From: Rhodobiaceae bacterium UBA7804
Lineage (GTDB): Bacteria; Pseudomonadota; Alphaproteobacteria; Parvibaculales; Parvibaculaceae
Reading direction: 5' to 3'
DNA length: 64,000 nucleotides
Assembly: GCA_002480495.1 (NCBI GenBank)
Contig: DLCG01000005.1
Span: 155,326 to 219,325, forward strand
Below the pieces are notes generated by a model. The model saw only the letters and a program-made list of their open reading frames with translations. It searched no databases and was not told the DNA's origin. Shown in pieces: positions 26,106 to 35,121 of this stretch (position 1 is its first letter; the number at the start of each line of letters is the position of its first letter). Position numbers and translations under genes: made by a program.

Positions 26106-27419
26106 TCAATGATAGGCGGGCAGCCAGTCGCCATGCGCCTCGATCAGATCGTCCACCAGCGACCAGATCTCGTCGAGCGAGAGTTCGGCGGCCGTATGAG
26201 GGTCCATCATGGCGGCATGGTAGATATGCTCGCGCTTTCCGGTGCGGATCGCTTCCATCGTCAGTGCCTGCACGTTGATGTTGGTCTGCATCATGGCGGC
26301 CAGGTGAGGAGGCAGGCTTCCGACCCTTGTGGGCGTGATGCCGTTGGCATCGACAAGGCAGGGCACCTCCACGCAGGCGCCCGCCGGAAGATTGTCGATA
26401 AGCCCCTTGTTGGCCATGTTGCCGTTGATGACGGCAGGTTTGCCCGTCGCCACCGCGCGCATGATCTTTGCGCCGTATTCGCCCGAGAACCTCACCTCCA
26501 GCCGGTTCGCCGAAACGAGTTCGCGTTCCTGCGCTTCCCATGCCGCGATCTGCTCCTCGCAGCGGCGGATATATTCATCGAGCGGAATATTGAACTTCTC
26601 GATCAGGTCGGGCCGGTCGCGTTTGATGAACCAGGGGACATATTCGGCGAAGTGCTCGCTCGATTCGGTTACGAAATAACCCGTCCGGCGAAGGATCTCG
26701 TAGCGCACCTTGTTCCATTCGGGCTCTTCGCCGCGCGCCGCGATCTCATGGAGTTTCGGATAGAGGTTCTCGCGCGTCCCGTCCGGCAGTTCGCGTTCGA
26801 ACTTCGTGTAGAACGCCATGTGGTTGATGCCCGCGCATTGATAGCGCAGCGACTTGTAGTCGACGCCGAGGTCTTTCGAGAGTTCGAAGGCCGTGCCCTG
26901 CACGGAATGACAGAGGCCCACATGGCGTATGTCGGGGGCGAGTTCGTTGAGCGCCCAGCAATTGATCGCCATCGGATTTACATATTGAAGCATCAGCGCC
27001 TTCGGGCAGACATCGCGCATGTCATTCGCTATGTCGAGAAGAACGGGGACCGTTCGGAGACCGCGCATGATGCCGCCGACACCGAGCGTATCGGCAATGG
27101 TCTGGCGAAGGCCGTATTTCTTCGGAATCTCGAAGTCGATGACGGTGCCGGGCTTGTAGCCGGCGACCTGGATCATGACGATCACGAAGTCGGCGCCTTC
27201 GAGCGCCTCGCGCCTGTCGGTCGTCGCCGTAATCCGCGGCGAGACGGAAAGCGTATCCGCGATCTTGCCCGCCACCACGGCGGAGGTCTTCAGGCGGTCT
27301 TCGTCGATATCCTGCAGCGCGATCTCGCAATCCGCGAAGATCTCGTTCAGCAGGATGTCGCCCACCAGGTTCTTCATGAAGACGGTGCTGCCCGCCCCGA
27401 TCATGCAGACTTTCGTCAT
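26106..27419 (-). CDS. GH4 alpha-galactosidase-like enzyme
   Basis: The 437-residue protein is a GH4 glycosidase, an unusual family that needs NAD+ and a divalent metal. It has the NAD-binding start MTKVCMIGAGSTVF, a Cys-His-Ser-Val motif (residues 170-173) and GINHMAFYTKF for metal and substrate contact. Within GH4, CHSV is reported for alpha-galactosidases and CHEV for alpha-glucosidases, so melibiose-type substrates are most likely. The ATG at 27419 lies seven bases behind GGGGAG. There is no signal peptide, so the substrate must be imported. It is divergent from the beta-galactosidase gene. Confidence 0.88.
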   Translation of the reverse strand: MTKVCMIGAGSTVFMKNLVGDILLNEIFADCEIALQDIDEDRLKTSAVVAGKIADTLSVSPRITATTDRREALEGADFVIVMIQVAGYKPGTVIDFEIPKKYGLRQTIADTLGVGGIMRGLRTVPVLLDIANDMRDVCPKALMLQYVNPMAINCWALNELAPDIRHVGLCHSVQGTAFELSKDLGVDYKSLRYQCAGINHMAFYTKFERELPDGTRENLYPKLHEIAARGEEPEWNKVRYEILRRTGYFVTESSEHFAEYVPWFIKRDRPDLIEKFNIPLDEYIRRCEEQIAAWEAQERELVSANRLEVRFSGEYGAKIMRAVATGKPAVINGNMANKGLIDNLPAGACVEVPCLVDANGITPTRVGSLPPHLAAMMQTNINVQALTMEAIRTGKREHIYHAAMMDPHTAAELSLDEIWSLVDDLIEAHGDWLPAYH

Positions 27420-27520
27420 GCGCCCGCTCCCCTTGTTCGGGGGGAGCATCGGCCAGGCGGGGCGTGCTTGCAAGCGTCGCCGTTTCCGGCAAATTTGTGG
27501 GACAAGGGAAGGGAGTCTTC

Positions 27521-29506
27521 ATGCCGCAACCCGGTTCGAATCCGAGCGATGTCTCCATCGGCGTCTGCTATTACCCGGAACATTGGCCGGAGAAGATGTG
27601 GGCCGGGGATGCGCGGCGCATGCGCGAGGCGGGCATATCCCGCGTCCGCATCGGCGAGTTCGCCTGGTCGAGGCTCGAGCCCTCTCCCGGCCAATATGAC
27701 TTCGGCTGGCTCGGCCGCGCCCTCGACACGCTTCATGGCGAGGGACTTGAGGTCATTCTCGGCACGCCGACGGCGACGCCGCCCAAATGGCTTGTCGATG
27801 CGATGCCGGACATGCTGCCCGTCGACCGGCACGGGCGGCCGCGCGGCTTCGGTTCGCGCAGGCATTACTGTTTTTCTCATGCGGGCTACAGGCGCGAATG
27901 CGCGCGGATCGTGCGTGCGCTCGCCGAGCGGTTCGGCAAGCATCCGGCGATCGTCGCCTGGCAAACCGACAATGAATATGGCTGCCACAACACGGTTCTG
28001 TCTTACTCGGATGAAGCGAAGCTCGGCTTTCGCCACTGGCTCAAGGATCGTTACGGTTCCATCGCCTCGCTCAACGAAGCCTGGGGCAATGTCTTCTGGA
28101 GCATGGAATACCGGGATTTCGACGAGATCGATCTTCCCGCGGGAACGGTGACGGAAGCCAATCCCGCCCATCGCGCGGATTTTCACCGCTACTCGTCCGA
28201 TCAGGTCGCGGCCTTCAACCGCGTGCAGGTGGAAATCATCCGCGCGCTTTCGCCGGGTCGCGACGTGCTGCACAACTTCATGACCTTCTTTCTCGACTTC
28301 GATCACTTCGAAACGATGAAGGATCTCGACATTGCGACCTGGGATTCCTATCCGCTGGGAAGCCTCGACGTCTTTCCCGCTTCCGCCGAGCACAAGGCGG
28401 CCTTCGCGCGAACGGGCGATCCCGATCTGCAGGCCTTTCACCACGATCTCTATCGTGGCGCGGGCCGTGGCCGTTTCTGGGTGATGGAGCAGCAGCCCGG
28501 GCCGGTGAACTGGGCGGACTACAATCTCGACGCCATGCCCGGCCTCGTCCGCCTCTGGGGCCTCGAAGGTTTCGCGCATGGTGCGGAGACCATGTCCTAC
28601 TTTCGCTGGCGGCAGGTGCCTTTCGCGCAGGAGCAGTTCCATGCGGGGCTCAACCTGCCGGACGGCTCGCCCGACCGTGCCTTTCATGAGGTCAGGCAGC
28701 TTTCCGCGGATCTCGCTGCGCTCGGGCCGCTTGGCGGCGCGGCGCGTGCAAGGGCCGCGCTTGTCTTTTCCTACGAGGCCGCGTGGTTCCTCCGGGTGCA
28801 GCCGCAGGGACGGAACTTTTCCTATATCGAGCAGGCCTTCGCCATGTACCGGGCGCTTCGCCGTCTCGGCCTCGATGTCGATATCGCCGGGCCGGAATCG
28901 GATCTCTCGGCCTATTCGCTGATACTCGTTCCTTCCATGCCCTTCGTGCCGGAGCGGCTCGCGGCGGAGCTCGTGAGGGCGGAGGGAGCCGTTCTCGCCG
29001 GGCCGCGAACGGGAAGCCGCACGGCCTCCCATCGCATTCCCGAGAACCTTGCGCCCGGGCCCTTGTCGGACCTGCTCGGCCTGCGCGTCACGCGCGCCGA
29101 AAGTTTCCGCTCCTGGAGCGCGGTGCCCGTCCGCTACGAGAACGAAACATTCCGCTTCGATAGATGGCGCGAGTTCGTGGAACCGGCGGCGGGCACGGAG
29201 GTTCTCGCCGAGACGGAGGATGGCCGGCCCGCTCTCACGCGGAAGGGCCGCGCCCATTACCTTGCGGGCACGCCGGACGAGGCATTGCTGCAGCGGATCG
29301 TCGCCCGGCTCGCCCGTGAGGTGGGGCTTGCGACGCTCGACCTGCCTGCCGGTCTGCGGACGCGCCGCCGCGGGGGCTATCGCTTCATCTTCAATTACGG
29401 GCCGGGACCTGCCGACATCTCGCCGCATTTTCCCGATACCCGGTTTGTCCTGGGCGGTGCGCGGCTCGAGGTGGGCGATGTCGCGGTCCTGCGCGAGGCC
29501 GGTTAA
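27521..29506 (+). CDS. GH42 beta-galactosidase
   Basis: The 661-residue protein has the three domains of GH42: a barrel (about 10-385), a trimerisation domain of flavodoxin-like shape (about 390-590) and a short C-terminal beta domain. The acid/base Glu lies in WQTDNEYGCHN (about 145-155) and the nucleophile Glu in FWVMEQQPGPVNW (about 318-330). GGGAG precedes the ATG at 27521. No signal peptide is present. Only about 100 bases separate it from the divergent alpha-galactosidase gene, so both probably share a control region. Products would feed galK and galT. Confidence 0.92.
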   Translation: MPQPGSNPSDVSIGVCYYPEHWPEKMWAGDARRMREAGISRVRIGEFAWSRLEPSPGQYDFGWLGRALDTLHGEGLEVILGTPTATPPKWLVDAMPDMLPVDRHGRPRGFGSRRHYCFSHAGYRRECARIVRALAERFGKHPAIVAWQTDNEYGCHNTVLSYSDEAKLGFRHWLKDRYGSIASLNEAWGNVFWSMEYRDFDEIDLPAGTVTEANPAHRADFHRYSSDQVAAFNRVQVEIIRALSPGRDVLHNFMTFFLDFDHFETMKDLDIATWDSYPLGSLDVFPASAEHKAAFARTGDPDLQAFHHDLYRGAGRGRFWVMEQQPGPVNWADYNLDAMPGLVRLWGLEGFAHGAETMSYFRWRQVPFAQEQFHAGLNLPDGSPDRAFHEVRQLSADLAALGPLGGAARARAALVFSYEAAWFLRVQPQGRNFSYIEQAFAMYRALRRLGLDVDIAGPESDLSAYSLILVPSMPFVPERLAAELVRAEGAVLAGPRTGSRTASHRIPENLAPGPLSDLLGLRVTRAESFRSWSAVPVRYENETFRFDRWREFVEPAAGTEVLAETEDGRPALTRKGRAHYLAGTPDEALLQRIVARLAREVGLATLDLPAGLRTRRRGGYRFIFNYGPGPADISPHFPDTRFVLGGARLEVGDVAVLREAG

Positions 29507-29584
29507 CCAGACCGGCAAGAGCCGTCTGTGAAAAATTCCGGGCCGTGATAGCGTCCCGTTCATGAGTTCAGCCGGGGGCGTTCG

Positions 29585-30865
29585 ATGCTTCAATCCAGTC
29601 TTCACTCGGGCCGCCGCGGCGTGCGATCCGCCATGCCGCTCGTTACCGCCGCTCTGGCGCTCTGCCTGACGGGCTGCGCCGCCGATGCCGCTCCGGAGGA
29701 TGCCCGCTTGCCGATGCCCTCTCCCGTCACCGAAAACGCCGCCTTCGCCGACTGGCTGACGGCGTTCCGCGCCGATGCGATGAAGGCCGGGATTTCCGGC
29801 GAGACATTCGACCGCTCGCTGGCGGGGGTGCGGATCGACCGCGACGTGATCGAGGCGAACGAGGCGCAGCCCGAATTCACGAAACCCGTCTGGGAGTATC
29901 TCGAAGGCGCCTTGTCCGACACGCGCGTTGCGAAGGGCCGGGCGCTGCTGGCCGAGAACAAGGCGCTGCTCGACCGGATCGAGGCGCGCTACGGCGTCGA
30001 CCGCCATGTGCTGGTTGCAATCTGGGGGCTCGAATCGAATTACGGTTCCTTCCAGGGAACCATGAGCGTGGTCCGCTCGCTGGCGACGCTGGGCTTCGAG
30101 GGGCGGCGCACGGAATATGGCCGCACGCAGCTCATCGCCGCGCTTGAGATCATTCAGCATGGCGATGTCGCTCCGAAGGAGATGACGGGTTCCTGGGCAG
30201 GCGCGATGGGGCAGACGCAGTTCATCCCCACCACCTACAACGCCCATGCCGTCGATTTCGACGGCGATGGCCGCCGCGACATCTGGAAATCCCATGCCGA
30301 TGCGCTCGCCTCGGCCGCTCACTACCTCGACCAGTCGGGCTGGAAGACAGGCGCCGTCTGGGGCCATGAAGTGAAGCTGCCGAAGGATTTCGACTATTCG
30401 CAAGCCGACATGTCGATCCGCAAGAGCGTCGCCGAATGGGTAAAGACGGGTGTTGCCCGCATCGACGGGCGGAGTTTCCCGGGCGGCGAGATGGACGAGA
30501 AGGCATCCGTCTTCCTTCCCTCCGGCCATCGCGGCCCCGCCTTCCTCGTCATGGAGAATTTCAGGACGGTCCTCGCCTATAACGCCTCGACTTCCTATTC
30601 ATTGGCGGTGAACCTGCTTGCCGACCGGTTCAAGGGCCGGGGCGAGATCGCGGGCGCCTGGCCGCGCGGCGACCGTCCGCTCGGCCGCCATGAGCGTCAT
30701 GAGCTTCAGCGACTTCTCACCGCGAAGGGGCATGATACGGGCGGCGTCGACGGCATCATTGGCTACAACACGCGAAAGGCGGTACGCGCTTATCAGGCGA
30801 GTATCGGTCTTCCTGCCGATGGCTATCCGACGCATGAACTTCTTCAGCGCCTGAAGAAGAACTGA
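29585..30865 (+). CDS. MltB-type lytic murein transglycosylase lipoprotein
   Basis: The 426-residue protein has a lipoprotein signal: a basic N-terminus, TAALALCLTGC, and Cys31 as the lipidated residue. The catalytic domain (about 55-345) is MltB-like (SLT_2), with the active Glu in IWGLESNYGSFQG and the motif AMGQTQFIPTTY. A C-terminal peptidoglycan-binding domain follows (about 360-425: GYNTRKAVRAYQASIGLPAD). It cleaves the glycan strand of peptidoglycan to 1,6-anhydro ends, from the periplasm. It has its own weak terminator downstream. Confidence 0.92.
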   Translation: MLQSSLHSGRRGVRSAMPLVTAALALCLTGCAADAAPEDARLPMPSPVTENAAFADWLTAFRADAMKAGISGETFDRSLAGVRIDRDVIEANEAQPEFTKPVWEYLEGALSDTRVAKGRALLAENKALLDRIEARYGVDRHVLVAIWGLESNYGSFQGTMSVVRSLATLGFEGRRTEYGRTQLIAALEIIQHGDVAPKEMTGSWAGAMGQTQFIPTTYNAHAVDFDGDGRRDIWKSHADALASAAHYLDQSGWKTGAVWGHEVKLPKDFDYSQADMSIRKSVAEWVKTGVARIDGRSFPGGEMDEKASVFLPSGHRGPAFLVMENFRTVLAYNASTSYSLAVNLLADRFKGRGEIAGAWPRGDRPLGRHERHELQRLLTAKGHDTGGVDGIIGYNTRKAVRAYQASIGLPADGYPTHELLQRLKKN

Positions 30866-30869
30866 GGCG

Positions 30870-30893
30870 AGAGGCGGGCAGATTGCCTCTTTT
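30870..30893 (+). terminator. Weak hairpin terminator after the transglycosylase gene
   Basis: AGAGGC (30870-30875) pairs with GCCTCT (30885-30890) across a nine-base loop, followed by a short T run (30890-30893). The stem is short, so this is tentative. Confidence 0.35.
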
Positions 30894-30983
30894 CGCGGCG
30901 TTCTCTTTTCGCCTGCGCTCAGAAAACCATCAGGGTTCCGCGATTTCCGCGCCGAATATGCGCAAATGCGCGGTTTCCGGGCA

Positions 30984-30999
30984 TGGCATCGCTTTTGCT
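30984..30999 (+). promoter_or_regulatory. Sigma-54-type promoter of the Anbu operon
   Basis: TGGCATCGCTTTTGCT fits the -24/-12 consensus TGGCAC-N5-TTGCT with one mismatch. GG (30985-30986) and GC (30997-30998) are separated by exactly ten bases, as sigma-54 requires. It lies 50 bases upstream of the first gene of the operon, and no competing sigma-70 pair stands out. Confidence 0.55.
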
Positions 31000-31048
31000 C
31001 TCCCTGTAGGCTCAAAAGTCAGAACAAAAACCAGTGGCAGGAGAGTCG

Positions 31049-32467
31049 ATGGCGCAGGCCATCTTCGATGAAATGGGCGGACCGGGCGGCGACGTCCGTC
31101 AGGCATATCGCAAGCTTCAGGCCTGGCTCGAGGAGACGCCGCTCGACATTCTCACGCTCCGGCGCGAAGAGGCCGAGACCTTCTTCCGGCGTATCGGCAT
31201 CACCTTCGCCGTCTATGGCGAAGGGGGCGATCCGGAGCGCATTATTCCTTTCGACATCATCCCGAGGATCATCGAGGCGGCCGAATGGCGCTTCGTCTCG
31301 GAAGGGCTCATCCAGCGGGTGAGGGCTCTCAACGCTTTCATCGCGGACGTCTATGGCGAACAGGAAATCCTCAAGGCCGGCGTCGTGCCGCGCGATCAGG
31401 TTCTGCTCAACGATACCTATCGCTACCAGATGCAGGGCGTCGCCGTTCCGCAGAATGTCTATACGCATATCGCGGGCATCGACATGGTGCGCGTCGGCGC
31501 GGACGAGTTCTATGTGCTTGAAGACAATTGCCGCACGCCCTCCGGCGTCTCCTACATGCTGGAGAACCGCGAGATCACGATGCGGCTCTTCCCGGATCTC
31601 TTCTCGCGCTACAACGTCGCGCCGGTCGATCATTATTGCGACGAGTTGATGCGCACGCTCACCTCCGTCGCGCCACGCAACTGCCAGGGAGAGCCGACCG
31701 TCGCCGTCCTCACGCCCGGCATCTACAACAGCGCTTACTACGAGCATTCCTTCCTCGCCGACCAGATGGGTGTCGAACTCGTGGAAGGGCCGGACCTCTA
31801 TGTGATGGACGATGTCGTCTATATGCGCACCACGCAGGGGCCCAAGCGTGTCGATGTCATCTATCGCCGCGTCGACGACGACTTTCTCGATCCGCTGACC
31901 TTTCGTGCCGATTCCGTGCTTGGCGTCGCGGGCCTCATGAATGCCTATCGCGCAGGAAACCTGAACCTCACCAATGCCGTCGGTGCGGGCATCGCGGACG
32001 ACAAGGCGATATATACCTATGTGCCGGAGATGGTGGAATTCTATCTCGGCGAAAAGCCGATCCTGAAGAATGTGCCGACATGGCGTTGCGGCGAAAAGGA
32101 CGATGCGGCCTATGTTCTGGAACACCTGTCCGAACTCGTGGTGAAGGAGGTTCACGGTTCGGGCGGCTACGGCATGCTGGTCGGCCCCAAGGCGACGAAG
32201 GAAGAGATCGAGGCTTTCGGCGCGCGGGTAAAGGCGGCGCCGGAAAAGTACATCGCGCAGCCGACGCTCGCGCTTTCCACCTGTCCGACCTTCGTCAATG
32301 AAGGCGTCGCGCCGCGGCATGTCGACCTCAGGCCCTTCATTCTCTCGGGCAAGGACATCAAGGTCGTGCCGGGCGGGCTTACGCGCGTTGCCATGCGCGA
32401 GGGTTCGCTCGTCGTCAATTCGAGTCAGGGCGGCGGCACGAAGGATACATGGGTGCTGAAGGACTGA
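31049..32467 (+). CDS. Circularly permuted ATP-grasp protein, first gene of the Anbu operon
   Basis: The 472-residue protein belongs to the circularly permuted ATP-grasp type 2 family. Segments include ITFAVYGEGGDPERIIPFDI, VLEDNCRTPSGVSYMLENR (acidic metal ligands), VVKEVHGSGGYGMLVGP (nucleotide-binding loop) and the C-terminal GGLTRVAMREGSLVVNSSQG. Such proteins are thought to form peptide bonds on a peptide or amine acceptor. GGCAGGAGAG before the ATG at 31049 supports the start. With the alpha-E, transglutaminase-like and Anbu genes it forms a conserved bacterial operon whose product is still not settled. Confidence 0.9.
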   Translation: MAQAIFDEMGGPGGDVRQAYRKLQAWLEETPLDILTLRREEAETFFRRIGITFAVYGEGGDPERIIPFDIIPRIIEAAEWRFVSEGLIQRVRALNAFIADVYGEQEILKAGVVPRDQVLLNDTYRYQMQGVAVPQNVYTHIAGIDMVRVGADEFYVLEDNCRTPSGVSYMLENREITMRLFPDLFSRYNVAPVDHYCDELMRTLTSVAPRNCQGEPTVAVLTPGIYNSAYYEHSFLADQMGVELVEGPDLYVMDDVVYMRTTQGPKRVDVIYRRVDDDFLDPLTFRADSVLGVAGLMNAYRAGNLNLTNAVGAGIADDKAIYTYVPEMVEFYLGEKPILKNVPTWRCGEKDDAAYVLEHLSELVVKEVHGSGGYGMLVGPKATKEEIEAFGARVKAAPEKYIAQPTLALSTCPTFVNEGVAPRHVDLRPFILSGKDIKVVPGGLTRVAMREGSLVVNSSQGGGTKDTWVLKD

Positions 32468-32474
32468 TGGCTTC

Positions 32475-33422
32475 ATGATGCTTGCGCGCACCGCAGACAA
32501 TCTCTACTGGATCGCCCGTTACGTGGAGCGTGCGGAAAATCTTGCGCGAACGCTTCGCGTCACGGACCGCCTGTCGCTCATGCCCTCCGGTGCCGACACC
32601 GACGGCAATGAATGGCATTCCACGGTCATCGTTTCCGGCGCGGAGCAGGGCTTCTATGACAAACATGAAGAGGCGACGCCCGAGAACGTCATCTCCTATC
32701 TTGCCTTCGACCCGGAAAATCCCTCCAGTATCCGCAATTGTCTTGAGGCGGCGCGGCGAAACGCGCGTGCCGTGCGAACGGCGCTGACCAGCGAACAGTG
32801 GGAATGCCTCAACTCCGCCTGGCTCGAACTTCCGCGGTGGAACGAGACGCGCGTGCGCGGCAGTGGCCTTCACCGCTTTCTCGACTGGGTGAAGGATTGT
32901 TCCCTTCTCTTCACCGGCGGCACGGTGGCGACGATGCTTCGCCGCGATAGCTATTACTTCACCCGGCTCGGCACCTTCATCGAGCGCAGCGACAACACCG
33001 CGCGTATTCTCGATGTGAAGTATCACGTCCTTCTGCCCGAACATGCCGAGGTCGGCGGCGGCATCGACTATTATCAATGGGCCTCGATCCTGCGCGCCGT
33101 CTCCGGTTACCGAAGCTACAATGCCGTCTACCGCGAGGGCCTGAAGCCCTGGCTCATCGCCGAGTTTCTCGTCATGCGCGAGGAGATGCCGCGCTCGCTC
33201 ATCAGCTGCGCGGCCGAAATCAAGGACTGCCTCGACCGGTTGGGCGAAGAATATGGCCAGCGTCACGAATGCCACCGCATCGCCGGGCAGATCTATTCGC
33301 GGCTGCGCTTCGGCAAGGTCGAGGATATCTTCCGGCAGGGACTGCACGAGTTCCTGAGCGAACATATCGAGACGAACGACCGGCTCGGACTTGAAATCAG
33401 CCGCAGCTATCTTTTGGGGTAG
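32475..33422 (+). CDS. Alpha-E domain protein
   Basis: The 315-residue protein is all helical, with the alpha-E signature ARTADNLYWIARYVERAENL at the N-terminus and ERSDNTARILDVKYHVLLP in the middle. No catalytic motif is known for the family. It nearly always stands next to a permuted ATP-grasp gene, as here, and probably acts as its partner. Only seven bases separate it from the upstream stop codon. Two adjacent ATG codons are possible starts. Confidence 0.9.
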   Translation: MMLARTADNLYWIARYVERAENLARTLRVTDRLSLMPSGADTDGNEWHSTVIVSGAEQGFYDKHEEATPENVISYLAFDPENPSSIRNCLEAARRNARAVRTALTSEQWECLNSAWLELPRWNETRVRGSGLHRFLDWVKDCSLLFTGGTVATMLRRDSYYFTRLGTFIERSDNTARILDVKYHVLLPEHAEVGGGIDYYQWASILRAVSGYRSYNAVYREGLKPWLIAEFLVMREEMPRSLISCAAEIKDCLDRLGEEYGQRHECHRIAGQIYSRLRFGKVEDIFRQGLHEFLSEHIETNDRLGLEISRSYLLG

Positions 33423-33431
33423 TATGCGGTC

Positions 33432-34250
33432 ATGCTTATCCAGATTCGCCAGGAAACGACCTACCGCTATGCGGTCGCGGCCAACTACTCGATGCAGATC
33501 CTTCGCGCCCAGCCGCAGGACGGGGCCGGGCAGAAGGTGCTTTCGTGGCGTCTTTCCATTCCTCCCTTTGCAAGGCTTACCGAGGGGCGGGACGCCTATG
33601 ACAACCTCCTGCAGACGCTCTATATCGACCGGCCGCATAGCGAAATCACCTTGAGCATCGAAGGCGAGGTTGAAACCGCCGACGAACATGGGGTGGTGCG
33701 GGGCGTCGCGGAACCTTTCCCGCCGACCTTCTTCCTTCGCCAGACGGAACTGACCGCGCCGGACGGTGCGGTCGAGGCGCTTGCCGCGTCTGCAAGGGCG
33801 GCTTCGGATGGAACCGCGCTCGACCTTGCCCACCGGCTGATGGAAAAGGTTCGCGAGGCGGTGGACTACCGCATCGGCGAGACCCATGCCGCCACCACGG
33901 CGGCGGAGGCGGTCGGCCACGGATATGGCGTCTGCCAGGACCATACGCATGTCTTCTGCTCCGCGGCGCGGTTTGCCGGCCTTCCCGCGCGCTATGTCAG
34001 CGGCTATCTCTGGGATGACGTGGACACCGAATATGAGGCTAGCCACGCATGGGCCGAGGCCTATATTGATGGCCTTGGCTGGGTCGGATTCGACGTCGCC
34101 AACCGCATCTGCCCGACGGATGCCCATGTCCGTGTCGCCTGCGGTCTCGATTATCTGGAGGCCGCGCCGGTTCGCGGGCTCAGGCGCGGTGGCGGCGAGG
34201 AGACGATGGAGGTCCGGCTTCGGGTCGATGCCGGTGCTGCCCAGCAGTAA
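33432..34250 (+). CDS. Transglutaminase-like protease-fold protein
   Basis: The 272-residue protein has an N-terminal beta domain (LIQIRQETTYRYAVAANYSM) and a transglutaminase-like core (about 140-235). The catalytic Cys is in GYGVCQDHTHVFC, the His in ASHAWAEAYIDGLGWVGFD, and an Asp follows. Proteins of this kind act as cysteine peptidases or amide-forming or amide-breaking enzymes. It starts nine bases after the alpha-E gene and leads into the Anbu gene. No secretion signal is present, so it works in the cytoplasm with its operon partners. Confidence 0.9.
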   Translation: MLIQIRQETTYRYAVAANYSMQILRAQPQDGAGQKVLSWRLSIPPFARLTEGRDAYDNLLQTLYIDRPHSEITLSIEGEVETADEHGVVRGVAEPFPPTFFLRQTELTAPDGAVEALAASARAASDGTALDLAHRLMEKVREAVDYRIGETHAATTAAEAVGHGYGVCQDHTHVFCSAARFAGLPARYVSGYLWDDVDTEYEASHAWAEAYIDGLGWVGFDVANRICPTDAHVRVACGLDYLEAAPVRGLRRGGGEETMEVRLRVDAGAAQQ

Positions 34251-34303
34251 GCGGGCAAATGAATTGAGACCGGCATGGACGCCGGCGATGTCTGGAGACG
34301 AGA

Positions 34304-35047
34304 ATGACTTATTGCGTCGCGCTTCGGCTTGAAGGCGGCCTCGTGATGCTTGCGGACACACGCACAAACGCTGGCGTCGACAATATTTCCACCTTTCGCA
34401 AGCTGAGCGTCATCGAACATCCGGGCGACCGCGTGATCGGGCTCATGACGGCGGGCAATCTCGCCGTCAGCCAGGCCGCGATCAACATGGCGGTGGAGCA
34501 GGGCGTTCGCGTGCGCGGTTCCGACAAGCTCGAAACGCTTCACACGGTGCCGAGCATGGTGCGCGCCGCGCAGCTCATGGGTGAGGCCGTGCGCGAGGTC
34601 TACCGGATCGACGGGCCTTCGCTCGAAGCGCAGGCGGCGGATTTCAACGTCTCGATCCTCATGGGCGGGCAGGTCGGCAATGGCGAGCTGCGCCTGTTCC
34701 AGATCTATTCGGCCGGGAACTACATAGAGGCGACCGAAGACACGCCCTATCTCCAGATCGGCGAACACAAATACGGCAAGCCCATCATAGACCGTGCGCT
34801 CACCTACAACACGCCGCTGGCGGATGGGCTGAAGCTCGCGCTCATCTCGATGGATTCGACCATGCGGTCCAATCTCTCGGTCGGCATGCCGATCGACCTC
34901 ATGGTCTATCGCCGTAACGCGCTCAAGGTCGCGATGCAGCGGCGCATCAAGGACGAGGACGAATATTTCATGGGGCTCCGCCGCTCCTGGTCCGATGCGC
35001 TGACGCAGGCCTACCGCGCCATTCCCGGTCCTGGCTGGGAATTCTGA
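34304..35047 (+). CDS. Anbu proteasome-like peptidase
   Basis: The 247-residue protein begins MTYCVALRLEGGLVMLADTR. Removal of the first Met would expose Thr2 as the N-terminal nucleophile, as in proteasome beta subunits, and the Asp and Lys partners are near LADTR and FRKLSVI. The length and C-terminal RRSWSDALTQAYRAIPGP match Anbu (COG3484), the bacterial relative of HslV and the 20S proteasome. Anbu forms open ring- or lock-washer-like assemblies, and its substrate is not established. The operon order ATP-grasp, alpha-E, transglutaminase, Anbu is the conserved one. Confidence 0.92.
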   Translation: MTYCVALRLEGGLVMLADTRTNAGVDNISTFRKLSVIEHPGDRVIGLMTAGNLAVSQAAINMAVEQGVRVRGSDKLETLHTVPSMVRAAQLMGEAVREVYRIDGPSLEAQAADFNVSILMGGQVGNGELRLFQIYSAGNYIEATEDTPYLQIGEHKYGKPIIDRALTYNTPLADGLKLALISMDSTMRSNLSVGMPIDLMVYRRNALKVAMQRRIKDEDEYFMGLRRSWSDALTQAYRAIPGPGWEF

Positions 35048-35121
35048 GGCCCGACTAATCCCCGCCTTTCCGATCCTGCTCCAGACTGTCCGCCGGTTTC
35101 ATCCGGACAAGGAGCATTCCG

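Noticed and set aside
25686..30529. Very long frames opposite the galactosidase genes (821 codons on plus, 1037 on minus)
   Set aside because: They lie antisense to genes with clear family signatures and have the Arg/His/Gly-rich composition of shadows in GC-rich DNA.
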